Below are positions 26,488 to 35,361 of a stretch of 64,000 nt of DNA, piece after piece. The position numbers were made by a program, and so were the translations under genes. The stretch covers positions 44,799 through 108,798 of the forward strand of contig CANJWH010000002.1 of the NCBI GenBank assembly GCA_947478465.1. The letters run 5' to 3'. Every line of letters begins with the position of its first letter. The first letter of the stretch is position 1. This DNA is from Bacteroidota bacterium (GTDB taxonomy: Bacteria > Bacteroidota > Bacteroidia > SXHM01). The notes under the pieces were generated by a model. It was not told the origin of the DNA. It did no database searches and was given only the letters and a program-made list of their open reading frames with translations.

Positions 26488-28185
26488 GTGAAAAAATGGA
26501 GATTACTTTTATTTACTCTTCTAAGTATATATTATAAAACGACTGTCTCCCAAACCGTCTTCGAACACACATCCTCATCAGGCATCTACCTCTTCCTCGA
26601 TGAAATGGCAAACGAAAAACTCATAACCCTCAACACAGCCGTTAAACCATACTCACGAAGAATAATAGCCGAAAAACTAAAACAACTCACAACCCTAACA
26701 GACCAACTCAACAAACGCCAGAAAGCCGAACTCCAATTCTACCTCCGCGAATTCTATATTGAGTTTCAAAGCGACTCAACAATAACTACTTCCGTCCCTC
26801 TAAAACCCTACCGCCAAAAAAACGGAAGCACTCTAAGCCTCCTTCCCCCCATATATGCCTTCAGCAGCAAACCCTTCAGCCTCAGCTTCCGCCCATACGG
26901 AGGGGGCGATGGCTATGCAAACAGCAAAGGAACAATCTACAACAGCTATTTCGGAGGCAGCATCTTCATGTACGGCTTCAAAAACATAGGCATCTACGCC
27001 AACTACCGCGATGCCTACCAGGCAAAAGAAGTGCTCGCCATGCCAACCTATCTAACCCAATCCCCCGGAGCAAACTATAAACTCAATAATGGCAACCGCC
27101 CCGGTGGCGACTACTCAGAAATGCGCGGAGGCATAACCTATACCTTTAAATGGTTCAACATCGGAATAGTAAAAGACCATGTTCAGTGGGGCAATAACTA
27201 CAACGGCTCCAATATCCTCAGCGGACGCACACCCTCCTTCGCCATGCTTAAACTACAGGTAAAACCAACAAAATGGTTTGAGTTAAACTACTTCCACGGA
27301 TGGCTCGTTTCCGAAGTCATCGACTCTTCACGTACCTACAGCCCCGGAACAGGACAACAGCGCACTGTTTTCAGAGATAAATACATGGCAGCCAATTTCA
27401 TCACCCTTGGCCCTTTCAAAGGCGTTGCCCTCTCACTCGGTAATTCCATTGTTTACAGCGACATGAATGTGCAACCCGCCTACCTCATTCCCTTTCTTTA
27501 CTACAAATCCGTTGACCACACACTCAACCACGGTATAGATAACCAAAACTCACAAATCTTCTTCGACCTCAGCATCCGAACCCTAAAACACCTACACCTG
27601 TACAGTTCATTTTTCATTGACGAGTTCTCTATAACCCGCGTTTCGCAAAAAGACCATTATAATTTCTACAGCATAAAAGCTGGAGCAAAAGTCAATAACT
27701 GGCCGCTTAAAAATATTGCTTATGCTTTTGAATTCACCCAGTCAACACCGCTCACTTATCAACACCGCGTCCCCTCCCTCACCTTCGAGAGCAATAAATA
27801 CAACCTTGGTCACTACCTCAGAGATAATTCAAGAGAATACTTTGCATCACTTGCTTACAAGCCACTGCGTGCATTAACCTTTAATGTCTCCTACACATCC
27901 ATTACAAAAGGCATCGAACATCCCTATATCGACAGCGTAGGCTTTACCCCCGTAGATATGCACCCGCTGCTTGATACCATCGTTTGGAAAAACCGGCAAA
28001 TTACTTTAGGTGTTAACTGGGAATTTGCTTACAACTGTTCCGTTTCAATGGATTACATCTACAGTTCCGTTTCAGCAAACAGCGCAAACAGCCAAACAGC
28101 AGATTACTATCTTCAAACATTTTCACCCGCCTATTTAAGGGGTAGAAATAATACTATTAAATTAGGACTTCATTTCGGCTTTTAG
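26488..28185 (+). CDS. Wzi-like outer-membrane capsule-assembly barrel protein
   Basis: A 565-residue exported protein with a signal peptide (KKWRLLLFTLLSIYYKTTVSQ) and a Bacteroidota-type N-terminal domain, YLFLDEMANEKLITLNTAVKPYSRRIIAEKL, LNKRQKAELQFYLREFYIEF. The rest alternates aromatic beta-strands, ending TIKLGLHFGF, with a terminal Phe typical of outer-membrane barrels. The family is usually annotated as capsule-assembly Wzi, which in enterics binds capsule to the surface; position at the end of the export locus fits. The start is GTG; the ATG at 26496 is in another frame. C-ending codons dominate to about 27,590 and then fade inside the gene. Confidence 0.62.
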   Translation: MKKWRLLLFTLLSIYYKTTVSQTVFEHTSSSGIYLFLDEMANEKLITLNTAVKPYSRRIIAEKLKQLTTLTDQLNKRQKAELQFYLREFYIEFQSDSTITTSVPLKPYRQKNGSTLSLLPPIYAFSSKPFSLSFRPYGGGDGYANSKGTIYNSYFGGSIFMYGFKNIGIYANYRDAYQAKEVLAMPTYLTQSPGANYKLNNGNRPGGDYSEMRGGITYTFKWFNIGIVKDHVQWGNNYNGSNILSGRTPSFAMLKLQVKPTKWFELNYFHGWLVSEVIDSSRTYSPGTGQQRTVFRDKYMAANFITLGPFKGVALSLGNSIVYSDMNVQPAYLIPFLYYKSVDHTLNHGIDNQNSQIFFDLSIRTLKHLHLYSSFFIDEFSITRVSQKDHYNFYSIKAGAKVNNWPLKNIAYAFEFTQSTPLTYQHRVPSLTFESNKYNLGHYLRDNSREYFASLAYKPLRALTFNVSYTSITKGIEHPYIDSVGFTPVDMHPLLDTIVWKNRQITLGVNWEFAYNCSVSMDYIYSSVSANSANSQTADYYLQTFSPAYLRGRNNTIKLGLHFGF

Positions 28186-28226
28186 TCACCTTGTCGATTA
28201 ATCCCTTCTTAATGTTACATATTAAC

Positions 28227-28234
28227 TACATTTG
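28227..28234 (+). promoter_or_regulatory. -7 promoter box of the sugar transferase gene
   Basis: TACATTTG, followed by C, exactly matches TAnnTTTGC in the 75-bp gap after the Wzi-like gene and lies 26 nt before the proposed TTG start. It supports a separate transcript beginning here. Confidence 0.6.
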
Positions 28235-28260
28235 CCTTCATAGAAAAAGGTAGTAAACAC

Positions 28261-29322
28261 TTGTTAGCCGAAGCATTACATACACAAAGAGAGCAGCTTA
28301 TCAAAGATGAGTTTGGTCAGAATGTCTATGAACTCATTCAAAATTACACAGACCTTAAGAGCAAACACACCATTGTTCAGCAAACCCGCTCACGATTTGA
28401 GGTTAAATCAATAGAAGAAGGCAGCATTGATACCTACATAAATCTGGAACGTATAAATGACATTCAGTTCATTAATAAGTTTTTTGAAACTGTAAACGAA
28501 AAACTTCCGCTTGACGGAATTTTTATCGGTTGTGTTGAAACTACCCGTTTGCGCAAAGTCAGGATTTTCAATAAATATCCTTGGGGCATCAGCCATATTT
28601 ATTATTTCTTAGATTATTTATTAAAACGTGTTTTCCCTAAACTTTCCTGGACTAAAAAAATATATTCACTGCTCACAGCAGGTCGCAATCGTGTAATGTC
28701 CCGTGCCGAAATCATCGGCAGACTTTATTCATGTGGCTTCGAAGTACTTCTTGAAAAAACAGTTGGAAACAACCTTTATTTCTTTGTAAAGAAGAACGGA
28801 AAACCATCTTTTGATACACACCCTTCATACGGCTCCCTTTTCAAAATGCGCAGAATAGGCAAGAACGGAAAAGTCATCAACGTTTACAAGTTCCGAACTA
28901 TGTCTCCCTATTCTGAGTATGCTCAGGAATACGTTTATAAACTCAATAAACTTGCAGATGGAGGAAAAATTAAAAACGATTTTCGGGTAACAACCCTCGG
29001 AAAATTCTTCCGCAAATTCTGGTTAGATGAATTACCAATGCTTTACAACCTGCTAAAAGGTGATATCAAATTAGTTGGAGTTAGACCGCTGAGCCAACAT
29101 TACTTAAGTCTATACACGCTTGAAATCCGAGCACGAAGACTTAACTATAAACCCGGATTGGTTCCACCCTTTTATGCCGACATGCCTAAAACATTTGAAG
29201 AAATCCTTGCATCCGAAAAAAGGTATTTCGATGCCTACGATAAAAGCCCTTTCCTCACAGACATAAAATACTTCTTCAAAGCTTTTTACAATATCATAGT
29301 CAAAAAAGCGCGCAGCAAATAA
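28261..29322 (+). CDS. Initiating sugar transferase (WbaP/PglC-type catalytic domain, unusual N terminus)
   Basis: A 353-residue protein. Its last 165 residues are a bacterial sugar-1-phosphate transferase domain: KMRRIGKNGKVINVYKFRTMSPYSEYAQEYV, DFRVTTLGKFFRKFWLDELPMLYNLLKGDIKLVGVRPLSQHY and YKPGLVPPFYADMPKT. It attaches the first sugar-1-phosphate to undecaprenyl phosphate. The N-terminal 180 residues lack the membrane helices of WbaP and instead contain DGIFIGCVETTRLRK and MSRAEIIGRLYSCGFEVLLEKTVGNNLYFFVKK, a pattern like a degenerate methyltransferase-type fold. The first residue is uncertain: TTG at 28261 is the best start in frame. Confidence 0.88.
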   Translation: MLAEALHTQREQLIKDEFGQNVYELIQNYTDLKSKHTIVQQTRSRFEVKSIEEGSIDTYINLERINDIQFINKFFETVNEKLPLDGIFIGCVETTRLRKVRIFNKYPWGISHIYYFLDYLLKRVFPKLSWTKKIYSLLTAGRNRVMSRAEIIGRLYSCGFEVLLEKTVGNNLYFFVKKNGKPSFDTHPSYGSLFKMRRIGKNGKVINVYKFRTMSPYSEYAQEYVYKLNKLADGGKIKNDFRVTTLGKFFRKFWLDELPMLYNLLKGDIKLVGVRPLSQHYLSLYTLEIRARRLNYKPGLVPPFYADMPKTFEEILASEKRYFDAYDKSPFLTDIKYFFKAFYNIIVKKARSK

Positions 29323-29330
29323 GCCTTTTC

Positions 29331-29338
29331 TATCTTTA
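29331..29338 (+). promoter_or_regulatory. -7-like box before the aminotransferase gene, leaderless arrangement
   Basis: TATCTTTA fits TAnnTTT with a final A, and is followed by 5 nt and the ATG at 29344, inside the 21-bp gap. Confidence 0.45.
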
Positions 29339-29343
29339 CCCGC

Positions 29344-30468
29344 ATGTCTTTTATGCAGGAAAAAATCATTGTCCCTTTCGTTGATTTAAAAACCCAATAC
29401 CATTTTCTCAAAAAAGAAATAGACTCTGCTGTTCTTTCAGTAATGGAGAACACAACCTTTATTGGTGGGGAACCACTAACATCTTTTCAAAATAATTTTG
29501 CGGAAGCCTGCGGAGTTAAACATTGCATCGGTGTCGGCAACGGAACCGATGCACTTTATATCATTCTCAAATCACTTGGCATCACTGCAGGAGATGAAGT
29601 AATAACTGTTGCCAACTCCTGGATATCTTCTTCCGAAACCATTTCACAATGCGGTGCAAAACCGGTCTTCATTGATATTGAGCCAAACTATTACACAATA
29701 GATGTAAATAAGATTGAAGAAAAGATAACAAGTAAAACGAAAGCAATAATCCCCGTTCATCTTTACGGACAAATGGCAGAGATTGATAAAATCTCAGCGC
29801 TCTGCAAAAAGCATAATTTGTTTTTGATTGAAGATTGTGCCCAAAGCCATTTAGCCGAATATAAGGGAATAAAAGCTGGTTCAACAGGCATTGCATCTTC
29901 TTTTAGTTTTTATCCCGGGAAAAATCTGGGAGCATATGGTGACGGTGGAGCGGTTATCTCCAATGATGATTCGCTTGCAACAAAAATGCGCATGTTTGCT
30001 AATCATGGTGCTTTGGAAAAGCACCAACACCAAATAGAAGGTATTAATAGTCGCCTCGACACAATTCAGGCAGCAATACTGAATGTAAAACTTCCACATC
30101 TTCAAAGATGGAACAAGCAACGCTTGAAAAATGCTTTGCTCTATAATCAGTTACTTGGTGGTATTTCTCAAATAAAAACTCCTAAAATTCGTACTGAATC
30201 AATGCACATTTTTCACCTTTATGTAATTCGTGCAGAGAGAAGAAATGACTTGATGAATTATTTAATGGAGAAGGGAATTCAGACCCAAATTCATTATCCG
30301 ACCATTCTTCCTTTACTAACTTCTTATAATTATTTAAATCTTAAAGCCGAAGATTTCCCTATTGCCGCTGCTTATCAGAATTCTATTTTGTCATTGCCCA
30401 TGTTTCCTGAACTTACAGAAGAACAAATAAATTTTGTAGCAGAAAGCATCAAAGCATTTTACAAATAG
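29344..30468 (+). CDS. DegT/DnrJ/EryC1/StrS-family sugar aminotransferase
   Basis: A 374-residue PLP enzyme that transaminates a keto-sugar nucleotide to an amino sugar. Motifs: VPFVDLKTQYHFLKKEIDSAV, GVGNGTDALYIILKSLGITAGDEVITVANSWISSSETI, AIIPVHLYGQMAEIDKI, FLIEDCAQSHLAEYKG, SFSFYPGKNLGAYGDGGAV with the PLP lysine K193, and NSRLDTIQAAIL. It is most like WecE/FdtB-type enzymes that make 3- or 4-amino-deoxyhexoses. M1 (29344) is favoured over M4 (29353) because of the promoter box spacing; either is possible. Confidence 0.92.
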   Translation: MSFMQEKIIVPFVDLKTQYHFLKKEIDSAVLSVMENTTFIGGEPLTSFQNNFAEACGVKHCIGVGNGTDALYIILKSLGITAGDEVITVANSWISSSETISQCGAKPVFIDIEPNYYTIDVNKIEEKITSKTKAIIPVHLYGQMAEIDKISALCKKHNLFLIEDCAQSHLAEYKGIKAGSTGIASSFSFYPGKNLGAYGDGGAVISNDDSLATKMRMFANHGALEKHQHQIEGINSRLDTIQAAILNVKLPHLQRWNKQRLKNALLYNQLLGGISQIKTPKIRTESMHIFHLYVIRAERRNDLMNYLMEKGIQTQIHYPTILPLLTSYNYLNLKAEDFPIAAAYQNSILSLPMFPELTEEQINFVAESIKAFYK

Positions 30469-30475
30469 CTTTTTC

Positions 30476-30483
30476 TACCTTTA
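30476..30483 (+). promoter_or_regulatory. -7-like box in the gap before the barrel gene pair
   Basis: TACCTTTA lies 6 nt before ATGAAATAG at 30490, a two-codon frame. The barrel gene begins 92 nt later at 30582. The 113-bp gap holds no other gene-like signal. Confidence 0.4.
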
Positions 30484-30581
30484 CGCGGCATGAAATAGTC
30501 ATGAGTAATAAAACATAAAAACGGAGATGAATTATCAAATGACGTATTCCATCTTGCTCCTAAAAAACAAATTATGAGCAG

Positions 30582-32183
30582 ATGAAAAAAATCTGGACGT
30601 TTTTTCTTTTTTATTTTCCATTATATCTGTTTGCCCAGCAAACAACTATTCCTCATAACCACGCTTATTACTATGGTTTTGAAGGTGCACTTAATAAGCC
30701 CGATGTTGATTTTCATACCTCCATTCGTCCATTCCTAGAAAGTGAAGTGCGTGCAATTACCAATTATGATTCTCTTTCACGTTTTGGTTATAACGATAAA
30801 AAATTCGCGAACAGAAAAATTGGTAGAAAATTTCTGAAACAATATTTTTTCCAGACCAAGGGAGAAGATTATTTTCTTGAACTCAGTCCGCTTTTCGATT
30901 TACAATACGGAAAAGATTTTTCTAACGACAGTTCTCTATCAGTCAACACTCGAGGCGTTCAGGTAAGCGGCAGCATTGGAGAAAAATTCTCATTCTATTC
31001 TTCATTTTATGAGAATCAGGCAAAATTTCCCGATTACATCAGCGATTATGTAAAAGAAAAAGAAGTAGTTCCCGGACAAGGCAGAATAAAAAATTTCAAA
31101 GGTTCGTCATTCGACTTTTCACAGGCGTTTGGATATATTTCCTACACACCAACCAAACATGTAAATTTTCAGTTCGGTCACGGAAAAAATTTCATTGGCG
31201 ATGGCTATCGCTCTCTATTGTTGAGTGATTTTGCTTACAGTTATCCTTTTCTGAAAATCACAACTACTGTCTGGAAAATCAGGTATATGAATCTTTTTAC
31301 TTCGTTCCAGAGTGATATTTCTTTGGTTGATAATCTCGCGAGCTATCCCCGTAAATATGGCAGCTTCCATTATTTAGATGTTACCATTCTTAAACGAATT
31401 CAACTTGGATTATTTGAAGGAATTATTTGGCAAGGCAGTGATAGCACAGGCAAACGCGGAATAGATATTAATTACATAAACCCGATTATTTTTTACCGAC
31501 CTGTAGAATTCTCGCTCAATTCTGCTGACAACGCTGTTCTTGGAGTGAACCTGAAAATAAAAGCACTTAAACAAACCTCGGTTTATGGACAGTTTGTTAT
31601 GGACGATATGAATCTGACAAAAGCAAAAGAAGGCAAAGGTTTTTTTCAGCAGAAATATGGTTACCAAATAGGGTTTAAAAGTTTTAATGTATTTGGTGTA
31701 AAAAATCTTTACGTGCAGGCAGAATATAATCAGGTAAGACCTTATGTGTATGCACACAAAAAACGATTGCAGAATTACGCACACTACAATGAACCACTTG
31801 CTCATCCGATGGGTGCTAATTTCCGTGAGATGGTTGGAATCATCGCTTACCGCTGGAAAGATTTATCAGCAGAATTGAAATTCAATTACGCTGTTTATGG
31901 AGCTGATAGTGGTATGTACAGCTACGGACAAAATATTTTTCTGTCTGACCATAATGCTGTTGGTGGACTTTATTCTTACGGCAATCATATAGGGCAGGGT
32001 GTTAAAACCACCTTGGTTTATGCGCAATTCAGATTATCGTACCTCGTAAATCCAAAAACTAATTGGAATATTTTTATTGAGTATACCAACCGAAAACAGT
32101 CAACTGAATTTGGTGAACACACCAACAGCCTTTTCAATATCGGAATGCGAACAAGCTTGAGAAATCTCTACTATGATTTTTAA
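30582..32183 (+). CDS. Outer-membrane barrel protein, RemB/Wzi-like, paralogue 1
   Basis: A 533-residue exported protein: signal peptide KKIWTFFLFYFPLYLFAQQ, N-terminal FHTSIRPFLESEV, then FPDYISDYVKEKEVVPGQG, GYISYTPTKHVNFQFGHGKNFIGDGYRSLLLSD, YPFLKITTTVWKIRYMNLF, NPIIFYRPVEFSL and HYNEPLAHPMGANFREMVGIIAYR, ending in alternating strands (SLRNLYYDF, terminal Phe). The conserved blocks resemble the Flavobacterium gliding-associated RemB group and the Wzi barrel family. It may bind or organise surface polysaccharide; gliding itself cannot be inferred. It overlaps its paralogue by 11 bp. Confidence 0.6.
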   Translation: MKKIWTFFLFYFPLYLFAQQTTIPHNHAYYYGFEGALNKPDVDFHTSIRPFLESEVRAITNYDSLSRFGYNDKKFANRKIGRKFLKQYFFQTKGEDYFLELSPLFDLQYGKDFSNDSSLSVNTRGVQVSGSIGEKFSFYSSFYENQAKFPDYISDYVKEKEVVPGQGRIKNFKGSSFDFSQAFGYISYTPTKHVNFQFGHGKNFIGDGYRSLLLSDFAYSYPFLKITTTVWKIRYMNLFTSFQSDISLVDNLASYPRKYGSFHYLDVTILKRIQLGLFEGIIWQGSDSTGKRGIDINYINPIIFYRPVEFSLNSADNAVLGVNLKIKALKQTSVYGQFVMDDMNLTKAKEGKGFFQQKYGYQIGFKSFNVFGVKNLYVQAEYNQVRPYVYAHKKRLQNYAHYNEPLAHPMGANFREMVGIIAYRWKDLSAELKFNYAVYGADSGMYSYGQNIFLSDHNAVGGLYSYGNHIGQGVKTTLVYAQFRLSYLVNPKTNWNIFIEYTNRKQSTEFGEHTNSLFNIGMRTSLRNLYYDF

Positions 32184-33780
32184 AAAATCATATTTCCTTT
32201 TTTCTATTCTGACAGTTTTTGTGTTTCTTTTTCTGTCATGCATTTCTTATGCGCAGGAGTTGAATATCAACACCGACCTTCAAACGCAAACCATTTATGA
32301 CAATCTGGTTTACAATAAAAATACCAATGCACATTCTTCAATAAAACCGTTTCGATACAATGATTTTGATGAACAGATTATTGACTCGCTAAAGCAATCA
32401 TTGAACAAAAGTTTTGTATTTAGCAAAAACAGGGTGCTTTCTACACACGCTGCTCATCTTGCTACACCAAAATCAATCTTTTTTCTCGACCCCCTTTTTA
32501 ATTATACCAACTACAGCAAACTTAAAAGTAAAACCAATGCTTATGAAGCATCGCTTGGTGCTCGTTTTGGTTTTAGCATTGCTAAAAAAATAGGAGGCGA
32601 AATAAATATCCTGTTTTCTAATTCCAAATTTCCCGACTACATCAACGAAAAAATTCTTCAGACCAAAGTTGTTCCCGGTCAGGGATATGCTTATGCTATG
32701 AGTAATGGAGGCTATCGCTATTTCACAGGCTCCGGTTACATTTCTTACACACCATCCAAACATTTCAATGTTCAGTTGGGGCACGACAAACAATTTATAG
32801 GTGACGGATATCGAACATTGTTACTAAGTAATACTGCCAACAATTACGACTTCCTGAAAATTACCACTACCGTTTGGAAAATTAAGTACATAAATTTATA
32901 CACAAAGTTTCGTGAAATCGGAACTTCCGGTGGCGACCGAAATAAATATCACGTAAAATTTGCCACTTTTCATTACCTCGATATTCCTTTACTGAAGCGC
33001 GTTTCCATTGGTTTGTTTGAAAGTATTGTCTGGAACAGCAAAGACTCAACCAGCGACCGCGGCTTTGATGTCAGTTATCTTAATCCAATTATTTTTTTCC
33101 GCCCGGTTGAATTCTCAATCGGATCACCAGACAATGTGTTGTTGGGATTCAATTTAAAAGTGCGGCATTTTGGGAAAAACTATTTGTATGGTCAGTTAAT
33201 GCTGGATGAATTTCTGCTTTCGGAGATACGCGCAAAAACAGGATGGTGGGGAAACAAACAGGCTTTTCAGGTCGGCTTAAAAGGGTTTGATTTATTCGGA
33301 ATAAAAGATTTGTATTACCAGGGCGAGTTCAATTTTATCCGGCCTTATACTTATACACACGTTACACTTGAAACAAATTATGGTCATTTTAACGAGCCAC
33401 TTGCACATCCCCGTGGAGCAAACCTGATGGAAGGAATTGGAATTATCCGTTATCGCTTTAACAAGTTTTTTGTAGATGGTAAAATGATTTACTGCGTTTA
33501 CGGTTCTGACGGTTCTCCGGATATAAGCTATGGTGGTGACGTCTTTAAATCCTATTTATTGCGTCCTTCCGAATACGGACATAAGACCTTGCAAGGTGTT
33601 AGAAATACCTTGCTTTATACTGAACTCAAAATGTCTTATCTGCTAAATCCTGTTATGAATTTAAGATTGGAAGGTGGTGTAACTATCCGTAATCACAGCA
33701 TTGCAGGAGTTGCCGATAATGGCATTTATATTTTTGCAGGTATCAGAACTTCGCTCATGAATAATTATTATGATTATTGA
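32173..33780 (+). CDS. Outer-membrane barrel protein, RemB/Wzi-like, paralogue 2
   Basis: A 535-residue tandem paralogue of the preceding protein, with the same blocks: AHSSIKPFRYNDF, FPDYINEKILQTKVVPGQG, GYISYTPSKHFNVQLGHDKQFIGDGYRTLLLSN, FLKITTTVWKIKYINLYTKF, LNPIIFFRPVEFSIGSPDN and HFNEPLAHPRGANLMEGIGIIRYR, ending SLMNNYYDY. The signal peptide ends ISYAQ; it also contains LSC, so a lipoprotein form cannot be ruled out. It is encoded without a gap after paralogue 1, so the two are co-expressed and may form a hetero-pair. Confidence 0.6.
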   Translation: MIFKKSYFLFSILTVFVFLFLSCISYAQELNINTDLQTQTIYDNLVYNKNTNAHSSIKPFRYNDFDEQIIDSLKQSLNKSFVFSKNRVLSTHAAHLATPKSIFFLDPLFNYTNYSKLKSKTNAYEASLGARFGFSIAKKIGGEINILFSNSKFPDYINEKILQTKVVPGQGYAYAMSNGGYRYFTGSGYISYTPSKHFNVQLGHDKQFIGDGYRTLLLSNTANNYDFLKITTTVWKIKYINLYTKFREIGTSGGDRNKYHVKFATFHYLDIPLLKRVSIGLFESIVWNSKDSTSDRGFDVSYLNPIIFFRPVEFSIGSPDNVLLGFNLKVRHFGKNYLYGQLMLDEFLLSEIRAKTGWWGNKQAFQVGLKGFDLFGIKDLYYQGEFNFIRPYTYTHVTLETNYGHFNEPLAHPRGANLMEGIGIIRYRFNKFFVDGKMIYCVYGSDGSPDISYGGDVFKSYLLRPSEYGHKTLQGVRNTLLYTELKMSYLLNPVMNLRLEGGVTIRNHSIAGVADNGIYIFAGIRTSLMNNYYDY

Positions 33781-33822
33781 TACCAATCTTTTTCCAATTT
33801 TGCACTTCTAAAAATTCAATCA

Positions 33823-35133
33823 TTGAAACAATCATTTAATATTCTTCTCCTTGGTTCCGGTGGTCGCGAACATGCATTTTCATGGAAAATGAGTCAAAGT
33901 AAACACTTGGGAAAATTATACATCGCTCCCGGAAATGCAGGTACACCGGCTCATGGAACCAATGTAAATATTGACCCCCTTGATTTTGAAGCAGTGAAAG
34001 CTTTTGTGCGTGAAAATGGAATTCATATGGTGGTGGTTGGTCCTGAAGCACCTTTAGTTGCGGGGATACATGATTTTTTTCTTAATGATTCTGTACTGAA
34101 ATACATTCCCGTAATTGGTCCGCAAAAAGAAGGAGCGCAACTGGAAGGAAGTAAAGATTTTTCAAAAGCGTTTATGCTGCGCCACAATATTCCAACAGCT
34201 GCTTACAACAGTTTTACTGCCGAAACATTAAGCGAAGGATTACAATTTCTGGATACATTAGAATCTCCTTATGTTTTAAAAGCAGATGGATTAGCAGCCG
34301 GGAAAGGTGTAATCATTTGCGAAGATGTGATAGAAGCAAAACTGGAACTCACCGAAATGTTGATGGAAGAAAAATTTGGTGAAGCAAGTCGTAAGGTGGT
34401 AATAGAAGAGTTTTTGAAAGGAATTGAGCTTTCTGTTTTTGTTCTTTCCGATGGGGTGAATTATAAAATTCTTCCTGCGGCAAAAGATTACAAAAGAGTA
34501 GGAGAGGGAGATACCGGATTGAATACTGGCGGTATGGGAGCTATTTCTCCTGTTCCCTTTGCAACCGATGAGTTTCTTAAAAAAGTGGAACAGCGCATTG
34601 TTATTCCAACCGTAAACGGATTGAAGAATGACAATATTCCTTACACCGGCTTTATTTTCATCGGCCTGATGAATGTGGGTGGTGAACCGTTTGTAATTGA
34701 ATACAACTGTCGAATGGGCGACCCCGAAACAGAAGTGGTTATTCCGCGCATAAAAACAGATTTACTGGAATTATTTGAAGGTGTAGCCAACCAAACCTTG
34801 AATGAAGTTGACTTAGAGATAGAAGATAATACTGCAGTTACCGTAATGCTGGTAGCAGACGGTTATCCGGGCAATTATGAAAAAGGGAAAGTAATTTCAG
34901 GTCTTGATGAAGTGGAAGACAGTCTTGTTTTTCATGCAGGAACTAAATTACTAAACGGACAAGCTGTTACAAATGGTGGAAGGGTAATGGCAGTTACTTC
35001 AGTTGGCGCAAACATGAATAATGCTCTGGGTAAATCATACCGCAATATTCGAGTTATAGATTATGAAGGGAAATATTACCGCAAGGACATTGGATTTGAC
35101 CTGCGGGAAGATGTAATGGAAGAACAGGACTAA
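33823..35133 (+). CDS. purD: Phosphoribosylamine-glycine ligase (GAR synthetase)
   Basis: Second step of purine synthesis: 5-phosphoribosylamine plus glycine plus ATP gives glycinamide ribonucleotide. The 436 residues match the family: LLLGSGGREHAFSWKMSQS at the N terminus, VGPEAPLVAGIHDFF, an ATP-grasp core with LKADGLAAGKGVIICED and VVIEEFLKGIELSVFVLSDG, NTGGMGAISP, and FVIEYNCRMGDPETEVVIPRI, then the C-terminal domain with GKVISGLDE and GGRVMAVTSVG. The start codon is TTG at 33823. It ends exactly where the small opposite gene ends (35134), so the two are convergent with no gap. Confidence 0.97.
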   Translation: MKQSFNILLLGSGGREHAFSWKMSQSKHLGKLYIAPGNAGTPAHGTNVNIDPLDFEAVKAFVRENGIHMVVVGPEAPLVAGIHDFFLNDSVLKYIPVIGPQKEGAQLEGSKDFSKAFMLRHNIPTAAYNSFTAETLSEGLQFLDTLESPYVLKADGLAAGKGVIICEDVIEAKLELTEMLMEEKFGEASRKVVIEEFLKGIELSVFVLSDGVNYKILPAAKDYKRVGEGDTGLNTGGMGAISPVPFATDEFLKKVEQRIVIPTVNGLKNDNIPYTGFIFIGLMNVGGEPFVIEYNCRMGDPETEVVIPRIKTDLLELFEGVANQTLNEVDLEIEDNTAVTVMLVADGYPGNYEKGKVISGLDEVEDSLVFHAGTKLLNGQAVTNGGRVMAVTSVGANMNNALGKSYRNIRVIDYEGKYYRKDIGFDLREDVMEEQD

Positions 35134-35307
35134 TTACTGTCTGTTAGGAACTTCCAGTTTTTCGTATTTCAGCATTAAGCTAATCCAAATAGCGCAAGCA
35201 ACTCCGCCAATTGCCATTAATGCAAAATTCATGTTGTTGTTCAATCCCGAAATAATTGGAAAGGTTGCTTCAATAAGTTTAGCTGTAGGATTAAATAGGT
35301 AGCCCAT
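35134..35307 (-). CDS. Small single-span membrane protein, 57 residues
   Basis: I read this short frame by hand. It starts MGYLFNPTAKLIEATF and contains one hydrophobic segment, NFALMAIGGVACAIWISLML, followed by KYEKLEVPNRQ and a TAA at 35134-35136. The composition (a single helix and a charged tail) is that of a real small membrane protein. It has a strong promoter, TTTG with a 19-nt spacer and TACGTTTG, 22 nt before the ATG. It lies downstream of the DUF5690 transporter gene on the same strand. I do not recognise the family, and no function can be given. Confidence 0.7.
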   Translation of the reverse strand: MGYLFNPTAKLIEATFPIISGLNNNMNFALMAIGGVACAIWISLMLKYEKLEVPNRQ

Positions 35308-35329
35308 AGTTTTTTGTTTTTTTGCAACG

Positions 35330-35360
35330 CAAACGTACTGTATTTAGATTAAATCGCAAA
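35330..35360 (-). promoter_or_regulatory. Promoter of the 57-residue membrane protein gene
   Basis: Minus-strand TTTG (35357-35360), a 19-nt spacer and TACGTTTG (35330-35337) give one of the best -33/-7 pairs in the window. It begins just after the DUF5690 stop codon. Confidence 0.72.
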
Positions 35361-35361
35361 A

